A stretch of DNA of 64,000 nucleotides from Thermoproteota archaeon. GTDB lineage: Archaea > Korarchaeota > JAOZGF01 > JAOZFZ01. Both the position numbers and the translations under genes were made by a program. This document shows, in pieces, positions 52,158 to 60,729 of this stretch. The notes below the pieces were generated by a model. It ran no database searches and was not told the origin of the DNA. It saw only the letters and a list, made by a program, of their open reading frames with translations. The stretch is from assembly GCA_027492035.1 (NCBI GenBank), contig JAOZFT010000007.1, forward strand, positions 39,042 through 103,041, written 5' to 3'. The first letter of the stretch is position 1; every line of letters begins with the position of its first letter.

Positions 52158-53711
52158 TTAAGTGTATTTTCGAGAACCCCTTGACCTTGCAATTAACGCC
52201 TGAACCCTAGCTTTTACCTTTTCTTCGTTTTTTCCTTCAATTACTAAATTAACTAACTTGTTTAAGGTTTCTAAATTGTTTCTTATTTTTATTTCGATTT
52301 CATTCGTTTTCTTTTTTTCAACAGAAATTTCTTTTTTCCTGTGTTCAATCATTCTTCGGACTTCTTCAGGTGCAGGGCCTCCAGTTACTTTCCTTAACTC
52401 AACTGAAGTTTTTGGGTTCAATGCCTCCCTTATTTCGTTAGACGAAACCATCCTTTTTGTTTTTAATCTTTTTCCTAACTGAAGAGAAACTTCTTCAACT
52501 AATTTTTCACTTTTCATACTTGCAAGGTTACCATGTTTTCTAATTAGTTCCTTCACTAAAAGATAGGCTTGCCTAAAAGAAACCCCCCTACTCACTAGTA
52601 AATTAATTAGTTCAGTGGAGGTTACGTTGCTTTGCTCAGTTACTTTAAGCATTCTTTCTTTATTCACTTGCACAGTTTTCATCAATTCAGAAGTTATTTT
52701 AAGGGTTGATTCCACTATTTCCAAGGCTTTAAACAGGGAGAGTTTAGTTTCCTGCATGTCTCTGCTATAACCGGAAGGTAAATCCTTCAAAATACTTAGG
52801 TTTTGGAAAAGGTAACCATAGATTCTGCCTGTCTTTCCCCTGATTAATTCTGCGATGTCAGGGTTCCTTTTTTGAGGCATTAAGCTACTTCCAGTGGTGA
52901 ATAGGTCACCTAATTTTATAAAGCCGAATTCAAACGTTGAAAAAAGGATAAGTTCTGAAGCTAACCTGCTTAAACTCGTCATCAATAAACTTAAGACACA
53001 TAATGCTTCTGTTTCTATTTCTCCACGGGAACTAATCACGTCTAAAGTATTTTCTTGGATTTTAGAAAAACCTAAAAGTGAAGCTGTTAACTCTCTATCG
53101 AGGGGGAGTGCTGCACCTGAAACTGCAGCTGCACCTAAAGGGTTTAAGTTTACTCTTTTTAGGACTTCATTTAATCTATTGATTGAACGAAATAGAGTAT
53201 CTACATAGCTTAAACACCAATGAGCAAACGTTGATGGTTGAGCAGGCTGTAAATGAGTGTAAGCAGGCATAATCGTTGAAACATTTTCTTCAGCTTGTCT
53301 CAAAAACACATTCATTAACTTTATTACTAAATTGATTATTTTTAAGATTTCGTCACGTAGGTACATTCTTATGTCAGTTAAAACTTGGTCGTTCCTAGAC
53401 CTGCCGAACTGAATCATTCCCCCAACTTCTAAACCTGAATCTTTTATGATAAATGCTTCGATGTTCATGTGTACATCCTCAAATTCTTCCTTAAGCTTAA
53501 ACTTTCCCTCCCTGCTCAGTTTTTCTATTTTGTTCAGGGAAATCAAAATTTTCCTTAATTTTGTGTACCTTAGTAACCCCTTAAACCAAAGCATTAAATT
53601 ATGTGATTTTAGAGTAAGTACATCATACTTTACAAGCTTTTCATCGCACCAGAGGTCCTCCCTACAGGCATACTCCCGAATAAGCTTCTCTAAATTAAAA
53701 GACAACTCCAA
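52158..53711 (-). CDS. argH: Argininosuccinate lyase
   Basis: 517 residues. Conserved blocks are all there: GGMIQFGRSRNDQVLTDIRMYLRDE, PAYTHLQPAQPSTFAHW, LNPLGAAAVSGAALPLDRE, and the signature GSSLMPQKRNPDIAELIRGKTGR. It splits argininosuccinate into arginine and fumarate. It is longer than the usual 450-490 residues because of a charged C-terminal extension after KVTGGPAPEEV. ArgG is encoded 163 bases upstream on the same strand, giving an argG-argH pair. Confidence 0.96.
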   Translation of the reverse strand: MELSFNLEKLIREYACREDLWCDEKLVKYDVLTLKSHNLMLWFKGLLRYTKLRKILISLNKIEKLSREGKFKLKEEFEDVHMNIEAFIIKDSGLEVGGMIQFGRSRNDQVLTDIRMYLRDEILKIINLVIKLMNVFLRQAEENVSTIMPAYTHLQPAQPSTFAHWCLSYVDTLFRSINRLNEVLKRVNLNPLGAAAVSGAALPLDRELTASLLGFSKIQENTLDVISSRGEIETEALCVLSLLMTSLSRLASELILFSTFEFGFIKLGDLFTTGSSLMPQKRNPDIAELIRGKTGRIYGYLFQNLSILKDLPSGYSRDMQETKLSLFKALEIVESTLKITSELMKTVQVNKERMLKVTEQSNVTSTELINLLVSRGVSFRQAYLLVKELIRKHGNLASMKSEKLVEEVSLQLGKRLKTKRMVSSNEIREALNPKTSVELRKVTGGPAPEEVRRMIEHRKKEISVEKKKTNEIEIKIRNNLETLNKLVNLVIEGKNEEKVKARVQALIARSRGSRKYT

Positions 53712-53874
53712 TGCACCTATTTTTAAAGTGAAAAATCAACTTAATTGAACCTAGAGAAACCCCAGGAAATAAAAAAGACTTATTTCTTTCAAAATTTTTT
53801 GTTAGGGGTGGTAATGGAAAAGAGGGCAGCAGGGCTTCTTAGTTCTTTAAAGGATAAATAGGGTTTGTAAAAAG

Positions 53875-55113
53875 TTAAAGAGTAATTTGAACTGCTTCTT
53901 TCCTTTTTGAAACTAACCTAGACATTTTTGACTGTAGCCCCCATAATTTAATGAACCCCTTTGAAAGTTTCTGGTCGAAAGTTGAGATTTCCTCATACGT
54001 CGCCAAATTCAAGTCATACAGGGCGTACTCTGATTTTCTCCCAACAACCATGGAGTGCCCTTTGTAAAGCTTCATTTTAACTTCTCCGGTAACTTTTTCA
54101 TTTACTGAATCGATGAAAGCATCCAAATCCTTTTTTAAAGGGTCAATCCATAACCCAGCATAAACAAGGAACGCCCACTCCTTATCCACTGTTTCTTTAA
54201 ACAATACTTCATGTCTTGTTGAAACATATTTCTCCAAGTCTTTATGTGCCTTTATTATTATTGTAGCTGCTGGACATTCATAAACTTCCCTTGATTTCAA
54301 ACCAACTATCCTGTCCTCCATATGATCTATTCTTCCAACGCCGTGTTTCCCCCCTATTTCGTTCAGTTCCATTATAAGTTCAACCTCGTTCATTTCTTCA
54401 TCATTCAAAGCTGTGGGTATGCCTTTTTCAAAAGTTAACTTTATTGTTTCAGATTTATCCTCTGCCTCTTCAGGTTTTTTAGTCCACTCATATATCTCTT
54501 CAGGAGGTTCAACGTCTGGTTTTTCAAGGATTCCACATTCAATGGATCTCCCCCAAAGATTAGCGTCTATACTGTATGGTGAAGAGACATCCACAGGTAT
54601 AGGTATCCCTTTCTTTTTAGCATACTCTATTTCTTGTATTCTTGTCATACCCCACTCAACTACTGGAGAAATAACCTTTATTTCAGGGTTTAAAGTTTCG
54701 ATGGTGATGTTGAATCTAACTTGGTCATTCCCTTTCCCTGTACACCCATGCGCTATGGCATCAGCTTCTTCTTTCTCAGCTATTTTTACACCCCAATTAG
54801 CTATTAGAGGCCTTGACAAAGAGGAGCTTAGAGGGTACTCCCCTTCATATAATGCATTAGCTTTAATTGCATGGTTCACATAGTTTTTAACGAATTCCTC
54901 CCTAGCGTCTATTGTGTAATGAGCCACTGCCCCAAGTTGTTTACTTTTCTCCTCTATTTCCTTAAAGTTCTTTTTCTGTCCCACATCAAGTGTAACAGTT
55001 ACCAGTTCACAGTTATATGTTTCCTGCAGCCATTTCAACATACAGGAAGTGTCAAGGCCGCCGGAGTAAAGTAAGACACATTTACTTATTTCCTTTGCCA
55101 ATTTGGTTTTCAC
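53875..55113 (-). CDS. argG: Argininosuccinate synthase
   Basis: 412 residues, a normal length. The ATP-binding P-loop-like motif LLYSGGLDTSCMLKWLQE is at about residues 14-31. Then SSSLSRPLIANWGVKIAEKEEADAIAHGCTGKGNDQVRF and EYAKKKGIPIPVDVSSPYSIDANLWGRSIE follow, all strongly conserved. It condenses citrulline and aspartate with ATP. It is the upstream member of argGH; no other arginine genes are near. The 196-base leader to its left-hand neighbour contains AT-rich stretches and no clear ARG box. Confidence 0.97.
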   Translation of the reverse strand: MKTKLAKEISKCVLLYSGGLDTSCMLKWLQETYNCELVTVTLDVGQKKNFKEIEEKSKQLGAVAHYTIDAREEFVKNYVNHAIKANALYEGEYPLSSSLSRPLIANWGVKIAEKEEADAIAHGCTGKGNDQVRFNITIETLNPEIKVISPVVEWGMTRIQEIEYAKKKGIPIPVDVSSPYSIDANLWGRSIECGILEKPDVEPPEEIYEWTKKPEEAEDKSETIKLTFEKGIPTALNDEEMNEVELIMELNEIGGKHGVGRIDHMEDRIVGLKSREVYECPAATIIIKAHKDLEKYVSTRHEVLFKETVDKEWAFLVYAGLWIDPLKKDLDAFIDSVNEKVTGEVKMKLYKGHSMVVGRKSEYALYDLNLATYEEISTFDQKLSKGFIKLWGLQSKMSRLVSKRKEAVQITL

Positions 55114-55310
55114 CTTAAGAAATTTATCATAAAGAGAAATTCCTAGCTTGAACGTTTAAGAGTAGTTGTAGAAGCGTTCCGCTACCAGAAACTTTTTATT
55201 TCTAACGTATCAAAGAGAACAAGGAGAACTAATTGATGTTCTAACTGTAACTCTTAGCCTAATATTTGCTCTAAAAACAGACGAGGAAAGTAATAATGGC
55301 CATAACATGT

Positions 55311-56108
55311 TTAGGGTTTAAATTTTGAACTTCCAGCTCTTCTCAAGTCTATAATTAATTTCTCGATTAAACTATAAGCCTTTAACGCATCTTCCCTATT
55401 TAAAATAAAAATTGTATCAGTGTGGCATGAAATAATTTGTGTAATGTTTACGTTGTTGTTTGCTAAGACTTCTGTGATAAAAGAAATAACTCCAGGGGTT
55501 TCAATGATTGTTTCAGGACTGGAGAGTAGAATAGCGGATTGATTACCCAGTAAAACCCTGATTTCAGTTGAGTTGAAGAGTTTTTTCAAGTTTCTAATAC
55601 TTTTCACATCAACAATCAATGTGAAAGTGTCTATTCCTTGAGTTAACTGGAAAAACCTGTACTTTTCCAGGTTAGCGTAGATTTTTGATAAATTTCTGAG
55701 AAATGCTGTTTGGTCAACAGTTAAAACTGTTAAATCGTTTTTTAACTCTAAAACGCTTTCAGCAATTACTGACACAACCTTTTTCTCTAAAAAAATCAAA
55801 GAATTCCTCAATTCTTCACTATACCTTACAATAGCCATTTTAATCGAGTCTAAATTAATTTTTTTCAACCCTAAGGCTTCAGATATTTCCCTTTTCAGAT
55901 GTTCGGCTAAGGCTGTGTAGTTTACAATTCCCATTTTCAAGCAATCAGCAATGAAGGGATGAGTGTCAATTATTCTTCTAGTTGCTTCAGCAATGCTTAT
56001 TTTACCTTTCCTTACTTTCTTTTTCAACTTTAAACCCGCTATCCTCCTTAATTTAAAAAATGAAACCGTCTCACAAAAAGTCTCATGGGGGCAGAAGCGT
56101 GAATTCAT
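55311..56108 (-). CDS. ACT-domain protein, archaeal aspartokinase-ACT-like regulator
   Basis: 265 residues. An N-terminal helical region (KGKISIAEATRRIIDTHPFIADCLKMGIVNYTALAEHLKREI) resembles a winged helix. The C-terminal half contains two ACT-like repeats; the last, TPGVISFITEVLANNNVNITQIISCHTDTIFILNREDA, matches the amino-acid-binding ACT domain of aspartate kinases. No kinase domain precedes it, so it is probably an amino-acid sensor or regulator, here beside argGH. Its first about 30 residues are cysteine-rich and overlap the upstream lipoprotein gene by 26 bases. A start after the AGGAGG near 56045 is therefore possible. Confidence 0.65.
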   Translation of the reverse strand: MNSRFCPHETFCETVSFFKLRRIAGLKLKKKVRKGKISIAEATRRIIDTHPFIADCLKMGIVNYTALAEHLKREISEALGLKKINLDSIKMAIVRYSEELRNSLIFLEKKVVSVIAESVLELKNDLTVLTVDQTAFLRNLSKIYANLEKYRFFQLTQGIDTFTLIVDVKSIRNLKKLFNSTEIRVLLGNQSAILLSSPETIIETPGVISFITEVLANNNVNITQIISCHTDTIFILNREDALKAYSLIEKLIIDLRRAGSSKFKP

Positions 56109-56532
56109 AATAAAAACCTGACTCGGTTACGTAATTATTGTTAACCACATTTTTTATTGAAAAAGGTACTTTCCAAGTCTGTTTATGAGAAATAGGCACA
56201 TCTACGTCTGAGACAGTGATCATCCATTGCAATGTCCGCGATTCTCCAGGTTTCAAATTCTTTATATCAAAATATGTGGAATCCATCGTTACATTTTCAG
56301 GAAGTTCAAAATCTTGTAGAACAACCTCATCTAGTTCAATTTCTCCCTTGTTTTTCACGTCTAAGGAGTAACTTAAATGGATGGTTCTGTCTTCAGCGCC
56401 AACAATTTTAACCTTTACATTTTTCAATTCAATAGACTCCTTTGGGAGAGGCACCTTTACTTGACCCATGCAACCGCTAATAAATAATAGTGTCGCGACA
56501 AGAAAGAAAACCAAGAAAAACTTCTTATACAT
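56083..56532 (-). CDS. Lipoprotein with LEA14-like domain
   Basis: 149 residues. Signal helix and lipobox (LLFISGC, Cys21) place it on the outer face of the membrane. The mature part is a single beta-sandwich: NVKVKIVGAEDRTIHLSYSLDVKNKGEIELDEVVLQDFELP with the NKG turn of LEA14/WHy-like domains and LKPGESRTLQWMITV near residue 95. Such domains help stabilise or assemble surface complexes; no specific role is known. The 3' end overlaps the ACT-domain gene start. The ATG is preceded by AAGAGGTTG. Confidence 0.7.
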   Translation of the reverse strand: MYKKFFLVFFLVATLLFISGCMGQVKVPLPKESIELKNVKVKIVGAEDRTIHLSYSLDVKNKGEIELDEVVLQDFELPENVTMDSTYFDIKNLKPGESRTLQWMITVSDVDVPISHKQTWKVPFSIKNVVNNNYVTESGFYYEFTLLPP

Positions 56533-56921
56533 AATTCACAACCTCTTTTGAACCTTTTTCGAAAAAGGAAGGGAAAAGTATGTATTTAAAAATTTTCCTT
56601 TTCTGTTAAATTTAAAATTGATCTAAAGGGAGGAGAAGTGAGTAAGAGGGGAGGGCTTCAGTTTATCACTTGAATTTTTCGAAATGTTAGGAATAAGTAT
56701 TGGAAGGGTTTATGTTAAGGGTCAGCTCCGGTATACTTAGTGGATTCATGCCACACATACCGTTACTTGCAACTTTTTATTCTTTTACCTCCATAATTTC
56801 ATGTTGAACAAAGGCCTCTGTACCAAGTTAAAGAAATCAGCAGCAACAGTTTCAATAGATTCCGGCTTTAAAAAATCATTTATTTTTAAAACTAGTTTAA
56901 AATTAGCTTGGGGAAAAGGGA
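56533..56921. other. Divergent intergenic region
   Basis: Between the leftward lipoprotein gene and the rightward SLOG gene. A 61-codon minus-strand frame overlaps its right end but has no ribosome site, atypical composition and no family, so it is not called. The block at about 56620-56730 is GC-richer than its surroundings (GGGAGGAGAAG, GGGAGGGC, GGGTCAGCTCCGG) and could be a remnant of a gene or an RNA; nothing firm can be said. Confidence 0.4.
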
Positions 56922-57479
56922 ATGAATAATAGGAAAAAGTATAAGGTGGGAGTGATAGGTTCTTCTGCAAATGAAGTTTCTGAGGAAGATATTGAGAAAG
57001 TTAAGGAAATAGGTTTAACAATTGCTAGAGAAAAATGTTTCCTTTTAAGCGGTGCCTCTTTCGGTCTTCCTTATGAAGCAGTTAAAGCTGCTAAAAAAGC
57101 AGGAGGTTTCACAGTGGGTATTTCTCCAGCTTCAAACTTGAGAGAACACGTTGAAAAATATAAATTCCCAGTTGAATACTTTGACTTAATTGTCTTTACA
57201 GGTTTCGGGTTTAAGGGTAGAAACGTGGTTTTTGTGAGGAGTTGTGATGCAGTGATTATGGTTTCAGGCAGAACAGGCACCTTAAACGAATTCACGATAG
57301 CTTTTGATGAAAATAGAGTTATAGGGGTTTTAGAAAGTTCAAGAGGAGTAACGAAACTGGTTAAAGAAATAGTTAGGAATGCTTCTAAGAAAGGGGGGCC
57401 AATAATTTATTCATCGAATCCAAAAGAATTAGTGAAGAAGGTGAAAAACCACTTAGATTACCTAAACTCTACAGTTTAA
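56922..57479 (+). CDS. SLOG-domain (LOG-like, TIGR00725-type) protein
   Basis: 185 residues, one Rossmann-like SLOG domain. KVGVIGSSANEVSEEDIEKV starts the fold, LLSGASFGLPYEAVKAAKKAGG follows, and the nucleotide-site motif reads SGRTGTLNEFTIA where LOG proteins have PGGxGTxxE, so the PGG is replaced by SGR but the catalytic Glu is kept. It probably binds or cleaves a nucleotide or phosphoribosyl ligand. Members serve in cytokinin-like chemistry or in nucleotide-signalling defence systems. GTG/ATG start after GGGGAAAAGGG. The nearby OB-fold gene 110 bases later may be co-transcribed or has its own TATA. Confidence 0.75.
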   Translation: MNNRKKYKVGVIGSSANEVSEEDIEKVKEIGLTIAREKCFLLSGASFGLPYEAVKAAKKAGGFTVGISPASNLREHVEKYKFPVEYFDLIVFTGFGFKGRNVVFVRSCDAVIMVSGRTGTLNEFTIAFDENRVIGVLESSRGVTKLVKEIVRNASKKGGPIIYSSNPKELVKKVKNHLDYLNSTV

Positions 57480-57537
57480 ACCCTTTTATTGAAGGAGAAA
57501 GTTTTGGTTAGGAGGAATTTTTAGAAAAACATATTTA

Positions 57538-57545
57538 TTTATAAA
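57538..57545 (+). promoter_or_regulatory. TATA box for the OB-fold gene
   Basis: TTTATAAA within a longer AT run, 45-52 bases before the TTG at 57590. It gives the OB-fold gene a promoter separate from the SLOG gene. Confidence 0.4.
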
Positions 57546-57589
57546 AACTTACATGGACACTTTCCCCTAATCAGGGCTTTATAAGGTGG

Positions 57590-57889
57590 TTGAGTTTAGA
57601 AATGAAGATAAGTGAAATTAGGAATGGAATGAGAAATATTTCAGTTCAAGGAGTTATTTCTGAAAAAGGAGAAGAAAGAAACGTTATGACTCGGTACGGA
57701 AGAAGAAGAGTAGCTGATGCAGTAATAAAAGATGATTCAGGAGAGATGAAGCTAACCCTTTGGGAGGATCAAATAGACAATATAGAGGAAGGAGATAAAG
57801 TTGAAATAACAGGGGCTTATGTAAGAGAATTCAGAAATAACCTTTATTTAAATGTACCGAGAAGCGGGGAAATAAAAAAAATAGAATAA
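57590..57889 (+). CDS. Single OB-fold nucleic-acid-binding protein (RPA/SSB-like)
   Basis: 99 residues, one OB fold of the archaeal RPA type: MKISEIRNGMRNISVQGVISEKGEERNV, RVADAVIKDDSGEMKLTLWEDQIDNIEEGDKVEITGAYVREFRNNLYLNV. The WEDQ/IxxGD pattern is the hallmark of RPA41/SSB-like OB domains that bind single-stranded DNA or RNA. It is a minimal version, shorter than three-domain archaeal SSBs. The start is ambiguous: the TTG abuts GGTGG, and the ATG at 57602 is 12 bases from it. It could help the primase-like protein or repair, but they are far apart. Confidence 0.8.
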   Translation: MSLEMKISEIRNGMRNISVQGVISEKGEERNVMTRYGRRRVADAVIKDDSGEMKLTLWEDQIDNIEEGDKVEITGAYVREFRNNLYLNVPRSGEIKKIE

Positions 57890-58044
57890 AATAAGCAAGT
57901 TTGCCATTTATATTCGTGAATACCTACTTAAACTCCACTTGCCTTGAAAGGAGTCTGAGGGTTCCAGTACTTGTTAGATTGGTTTCTCCATTCTGTCTGG
58001 AACCTTCTCACGAAATAGGGCAGTGCATTAGTTCAGAAATGAAA

Positions 58045-58073
58045 AAAGGCTTTATTTTTAAGTAAAAGCCTTT
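58045..58073. terminator. Inverted repeat, possible bidirectional terminator
   Basis: AAAGGCTTT and AAAGCCTTT face each other with an 11-base AT loop, a nine-pair stem. It lies 155 bases after the OB-fold gene. Archaeal termination depends more on T tracts, and the loop here contains a T run. Part of it is also the end of the HEPN remnant frame. Confidence 0.35.
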
Positions 58074-58205
58074 AACCCTTCCTCTGCTGCTTGTTGAGCA
58101 TTGAAGACAGCGTCAGAGTAATCTGACTTAACTAAGGAATCTTCCCTTCTTTGAAAATATTTCAACAACTCAAAAAATTCTTTACAACATCCAAATATTT
58201 TCCGG
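58058..58205 (-). pseudogene. HEPN-domain protein remnant
   Basis: A minus-strand frame without a start reads KYFQRREDSLVKSDYSDAVFNAQQAAEEGLKAFT then stop at 58058. It matches the first two helices of HEPN domains (alternating Ala/Leu positions, A-x-x-A-Q-Q-A-x-E-x-x-x-K-A). The catalytic Rx4-6H end of the domain is missing, and no MNT partner adjoins it. It is a truncated relic of a HEPN or HEPN-MNT toxin-antitoxin gene. Upstream residues (IQFRKIFGCC) match nothing and the frame lacks a start codon. The rest of 57890-58339 shows no feature besides the inverted repeat. Confidence 0.5.
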
Positions 58206-58339
58206 AATTGTATGAACAAGAAAAAGACAATTGAACAATATTTTAAAGGATTACTTGTTTAAATTTAAAAGGAGGCATCTATTCATGTAGAAAGAGTTTA
58301 TGTTGTAAAAGAGGCGGGAAAACAGGGTGAAGTAGAAAA

Positions 58340-59260
58340 ATGAAGTTTCACCTTTTCACCCTAGGTTGCCACAGGAAAATTTTTGTTTTAACTCTTATTT
58401 TTGTTTTAACAATTTCTTGTGCAGGATGTCTAGGACAAAGGAAACCGAAACATTTACCTACTGCTACGCCAACATCTTCCATTCCTGCAAAACAAGGTAA
58501 ACCATCACCTTCCACCACTCCCTTCACTACCTCCCCAACCATATACCCAAGTCCGTCAACAACCCCCACGCCTAACTTTAAAGCTTCGAACTTTACCTTG
58601 AAAGGAATTCCCTACATTTACCATAAACCAAAGAACTGGAACAAAGAAACCATAATTTTTGTGCATGGACTGGGAAAAAGCAAAGAAGTTTGGGTTAGAG
58701 ATATGGAAGAATTTGAAAAATTAGGTTACGGAACTTTCGCCTTCGACCTGCCTTTTCATGGAGAAAGAGGAAATTTTATAGGGGCTGAACAGCTTCCAGA
58801 ACTTGTAAAGGAAGGATCTGACGAAGTAGTTAAAATTGCAGATTTCCTTAGAAGTGACGGTGCCGGAAAGGTTTATTTAGTTTCAAGAAGTCTTGGAAGT
58901 ATAGTTTCAGAGGTGGCTTTAGGCAAAGGAGCAAAAATAGATAAAGCTGAGTTGCTGCTTGCTTCAGCTAACCTGAAATACATTTTCACACATGGAAATA
59001 TTAATGAAAAACCCTCTTGGCTAAACAACCAAGAAATTTTGGATGAGATAGATCCCCTTTATTTTTTACCTAAATATGGTGGAGGAATTCATTTCCATTG
59101 CGGTAAACACGATAAACTCCTCACACCTGAAGCATGCGAATTCGCTTACAATGCAGCTACTTCAGTTATTGAGAAAAAACTTTTTTGGCACGATACTGGA
59201 CACTCTATGCCTTTAAATGAGTACTTTCCGGAAGCTGCGAAATATTTTAAAGCTTCATGA
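58340..59260 (+). CDS. Alpha/beta-hydrolase lipoprotein
   Basis: 306 residues. A signal helix ends in a lipobox (ISCAGC, Cys30), followed by the same C-L-G-Q start as the BMP lipoprotein and a Thr/Ser/Pro-rich linker of about 40 residues. The hydrolase domain has IIFVHGLGKSKEVW (oxyanion loop), SRSLGS with the nucleophile serine (first glycine of GxSxG replaced by Ser), an acid in CGKHDKLLTPE and the catalytic histidine in DTGHSMPL. It probably cleaves esters or amides of external nutrients; substrate unknown. It converges with the sugar nucleotidyltransferase gene and appears monocistronic. Confidence 0.8.
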   Translation: MKFHLFTLGCHRKIFVLTLIFVLTISCAGCLGQRKPKHLPTATPTSSIPAKQGKPSPSTTPFTTSPTIYPSPSTTPTPNFKASNFTLKGIPYIYHKPKNWNKETIIFVHGLGKSKEVWVRDMEEFEKLGYGTFAFDLPFHGERGNFIGAEQLPELVKEGSDEVVKIADFLRSDGAGKVYLVSRSLGSIVSEVALGKGAKIDKAELLLASANLKYIFTHGNINEKPSWLNNQEILDEIDPLYFLPKYGGGIHFHCGKHDKLLTPEACEFAYNAATSVIEKKLFWHDTGHSMPLNEYFPEAAKYFKAS

Positions 59261-59286
59261 AAAAATGGAAGAAAGAAAGTGATTGT

Positions 59287-60543
59287 TCACTTCCTCTTTT
59301 TCAGAATTAAGCTTTGAGTGCAGTAAACCAAAGTGTCTGACGGAATGTTCATTGTTACAAGCGTGTTTGCTCCTATTAAGGAGTTGCCTCCTATTTTTAT
59401 TCCAGGCATTATGTTAACGTTTATTCCTGTTTCCACATTGTCCCCCATAATTACGCCGAGTTTTCTTAAACCACTTCCTACCTTCTTTCCCTTAATTTCA
59501 ACCTTTATTTCTGAATGGTCAAGCCTAAGGTTTGCAGTAATCGTTCCAGCACCGAAGTTGCAGTTGGAACCTATTAAACTGTCTCCAACATAGGTTAAGT
59601 GAGGTATTTTTGTTTTTTCCAACACTATACTGTTCTTCACTTCAACAGAAGCCCCTATTTTAACTTGATCCTCAATGGAGGTGAAAGGCCGTATATACGA
59701 GTTGGGTCCTATTTCACAGTTTTTCCCTATGTAGACAGGCCCCTCTATGTATGATCCTGACCTTACTTTGCTCCCTTTCCCTACAAAAACTTTCCCTTTC
59801 AAATAAACATTTTTTTCGATTTCTCCACATATCCTAGGTTTCATTACTTTGTCTAAAATGTATTTGTTAGCTTTCAATAAATCCCAAGGAGTTCCTATGT
59901 CTATCCATTCATTTTGCAGCTTAACCCCTATAAATTCGAACCCTTCATTAATCATTTTTTTCAATGCATCTGTTAACTCATACTCCCCCCTCTCCGTTTT
60001 ATTCAGTCTCCTTAGGTATTGGAAAATTTGAGGAGGAAGAACGTAGATTCCTGCTAAAGCAAGGTTTGATTTCGGTTTTGCCGGTTTTTCCTCAATTTCA
60101 ACAATTTTTTCATTTTTTAAAGTAGCTACCCCATACATTTCAGGTTTTTCCACTTCCACAAGTGCAATCACAGGTTTACCTTTCTCACCGTGTTTTTCCA
60201 GAATTAGGTGAATGTTTTCAGAATCTGTAACAACGTCACCGTAATAAACAAGAAATTCTTCATTAATTCTTTTCTCTAAAGGAACCAAGGCGTCTCCTGT
60301 TCCAAGCTGCTCCTTTTGTTCAACGATTTCAACAGGTATTCCTTTCCCAGCTAAGTGTCTTATTATTTTCTCCTTTAAATAAGAAACCACTACATAGATT
60401 GGTTCAATTTTGTTTACGATAAGGTTTTCTAAAGCGTAATCTAGCACTGTTTTGCCGCCTAAAGGAATAAGGTGCTTAGGTCTTGTCTCTGTTAAAGGTT
60501 TCAACCTTTCACTTTTACCTGCTGCTAAAACAACCCCTTCCAT
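59287..60543 (-). CDS. Sugar-1-phosphate nucleotidyltransferase with left-handed beta-helix acyltransferase-like domain
   Basis: 418 residues, GlmU-like architecture. N-terminal pyrophosphorylase: GVVLAAGKSERLKPLTETRPKHLIPLGG (nucleotide loop, residues 3-30), VYYGDV-like YYGDVVTDSEN and EKPAKPKSN, QNEWIDIGTPWDLLKAN. C-terminal beta-helix with hexapeptide repeats (ECEIGPNSYIRP-like, NIMPGIKIGGNSLIGANTLV). It makes a UDP- or dTDP-sugar, typically UDP-GlcNAc or dTDP-glucose, and may acetylate the amino sugar. Archaeal homologues do both. It converges with the hydrolase lipoprotein gene; no other glycan genes are near, so the exact sugar is unknown. Confidence 0.85.
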   Translation of the reverse strand: MEGVVLAAGKSERLKPLTETRPKHLIPLGGKTVLDYALENLIVNKIEPIYVVVSYLKEKIIRHLAGKGIPVEIVEQKEQLGTGDALVPLEKRINEEFLVYYGDVVTDSENIHLILEKHGEKGKPVIALVEVEKPEMYGVATLKNEKIVEIEEKPAKPKSNLALAGIYVLPPQIFQYLRRLNKTERGEYELTDALKKMINEGFEFIGVKLQNEWIDIGTPWDLLKANKYILDKVMKPRICGEIEKNVYLKGKVFVGKGSKVRSGSYIEGPVYIGKNCEIGPNSYIRPFTSIEDQVKIGASVEVKNSIVLEKTKIPHLTYVGDSLIGSNCNFGAGTITANLRLDHSEIKVEIKGKKVGSGLRKLGVIMGDNVETGINVNIMPGIKIGGNSLIGANTLVTMNIPSDTLVYCTQSLILKKRK

Positions 60544-60729
60544 TCAAGCCACACTCTCCCAAAAAAGAAAAGAAAATTAAAAAATTTATCTTTTAATTTC
60601 TGCAAAGAAGTGAAAGAATAAAGTTTTGTAAAAAGGGAAAGAATTTTTTCGTTTTAAAAACATATAAACAACTTTCTATTGAAAGAGAAATGAAGTGCAA
60701 AATGAAGCTACATCAAAAATTTTAAACCT

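Noticed and set aside
54413-54883. 156-codon plus-strand open frame inside argG
   Set aside because: Antisense shadow of a highly conserved enzyme, without family or ribosome site.
56785-56970. 61-codon minus-strand open frame before the SLOG gene
   Set aside because: No ribosome site, no family, and it overlaps the start of a better gene.
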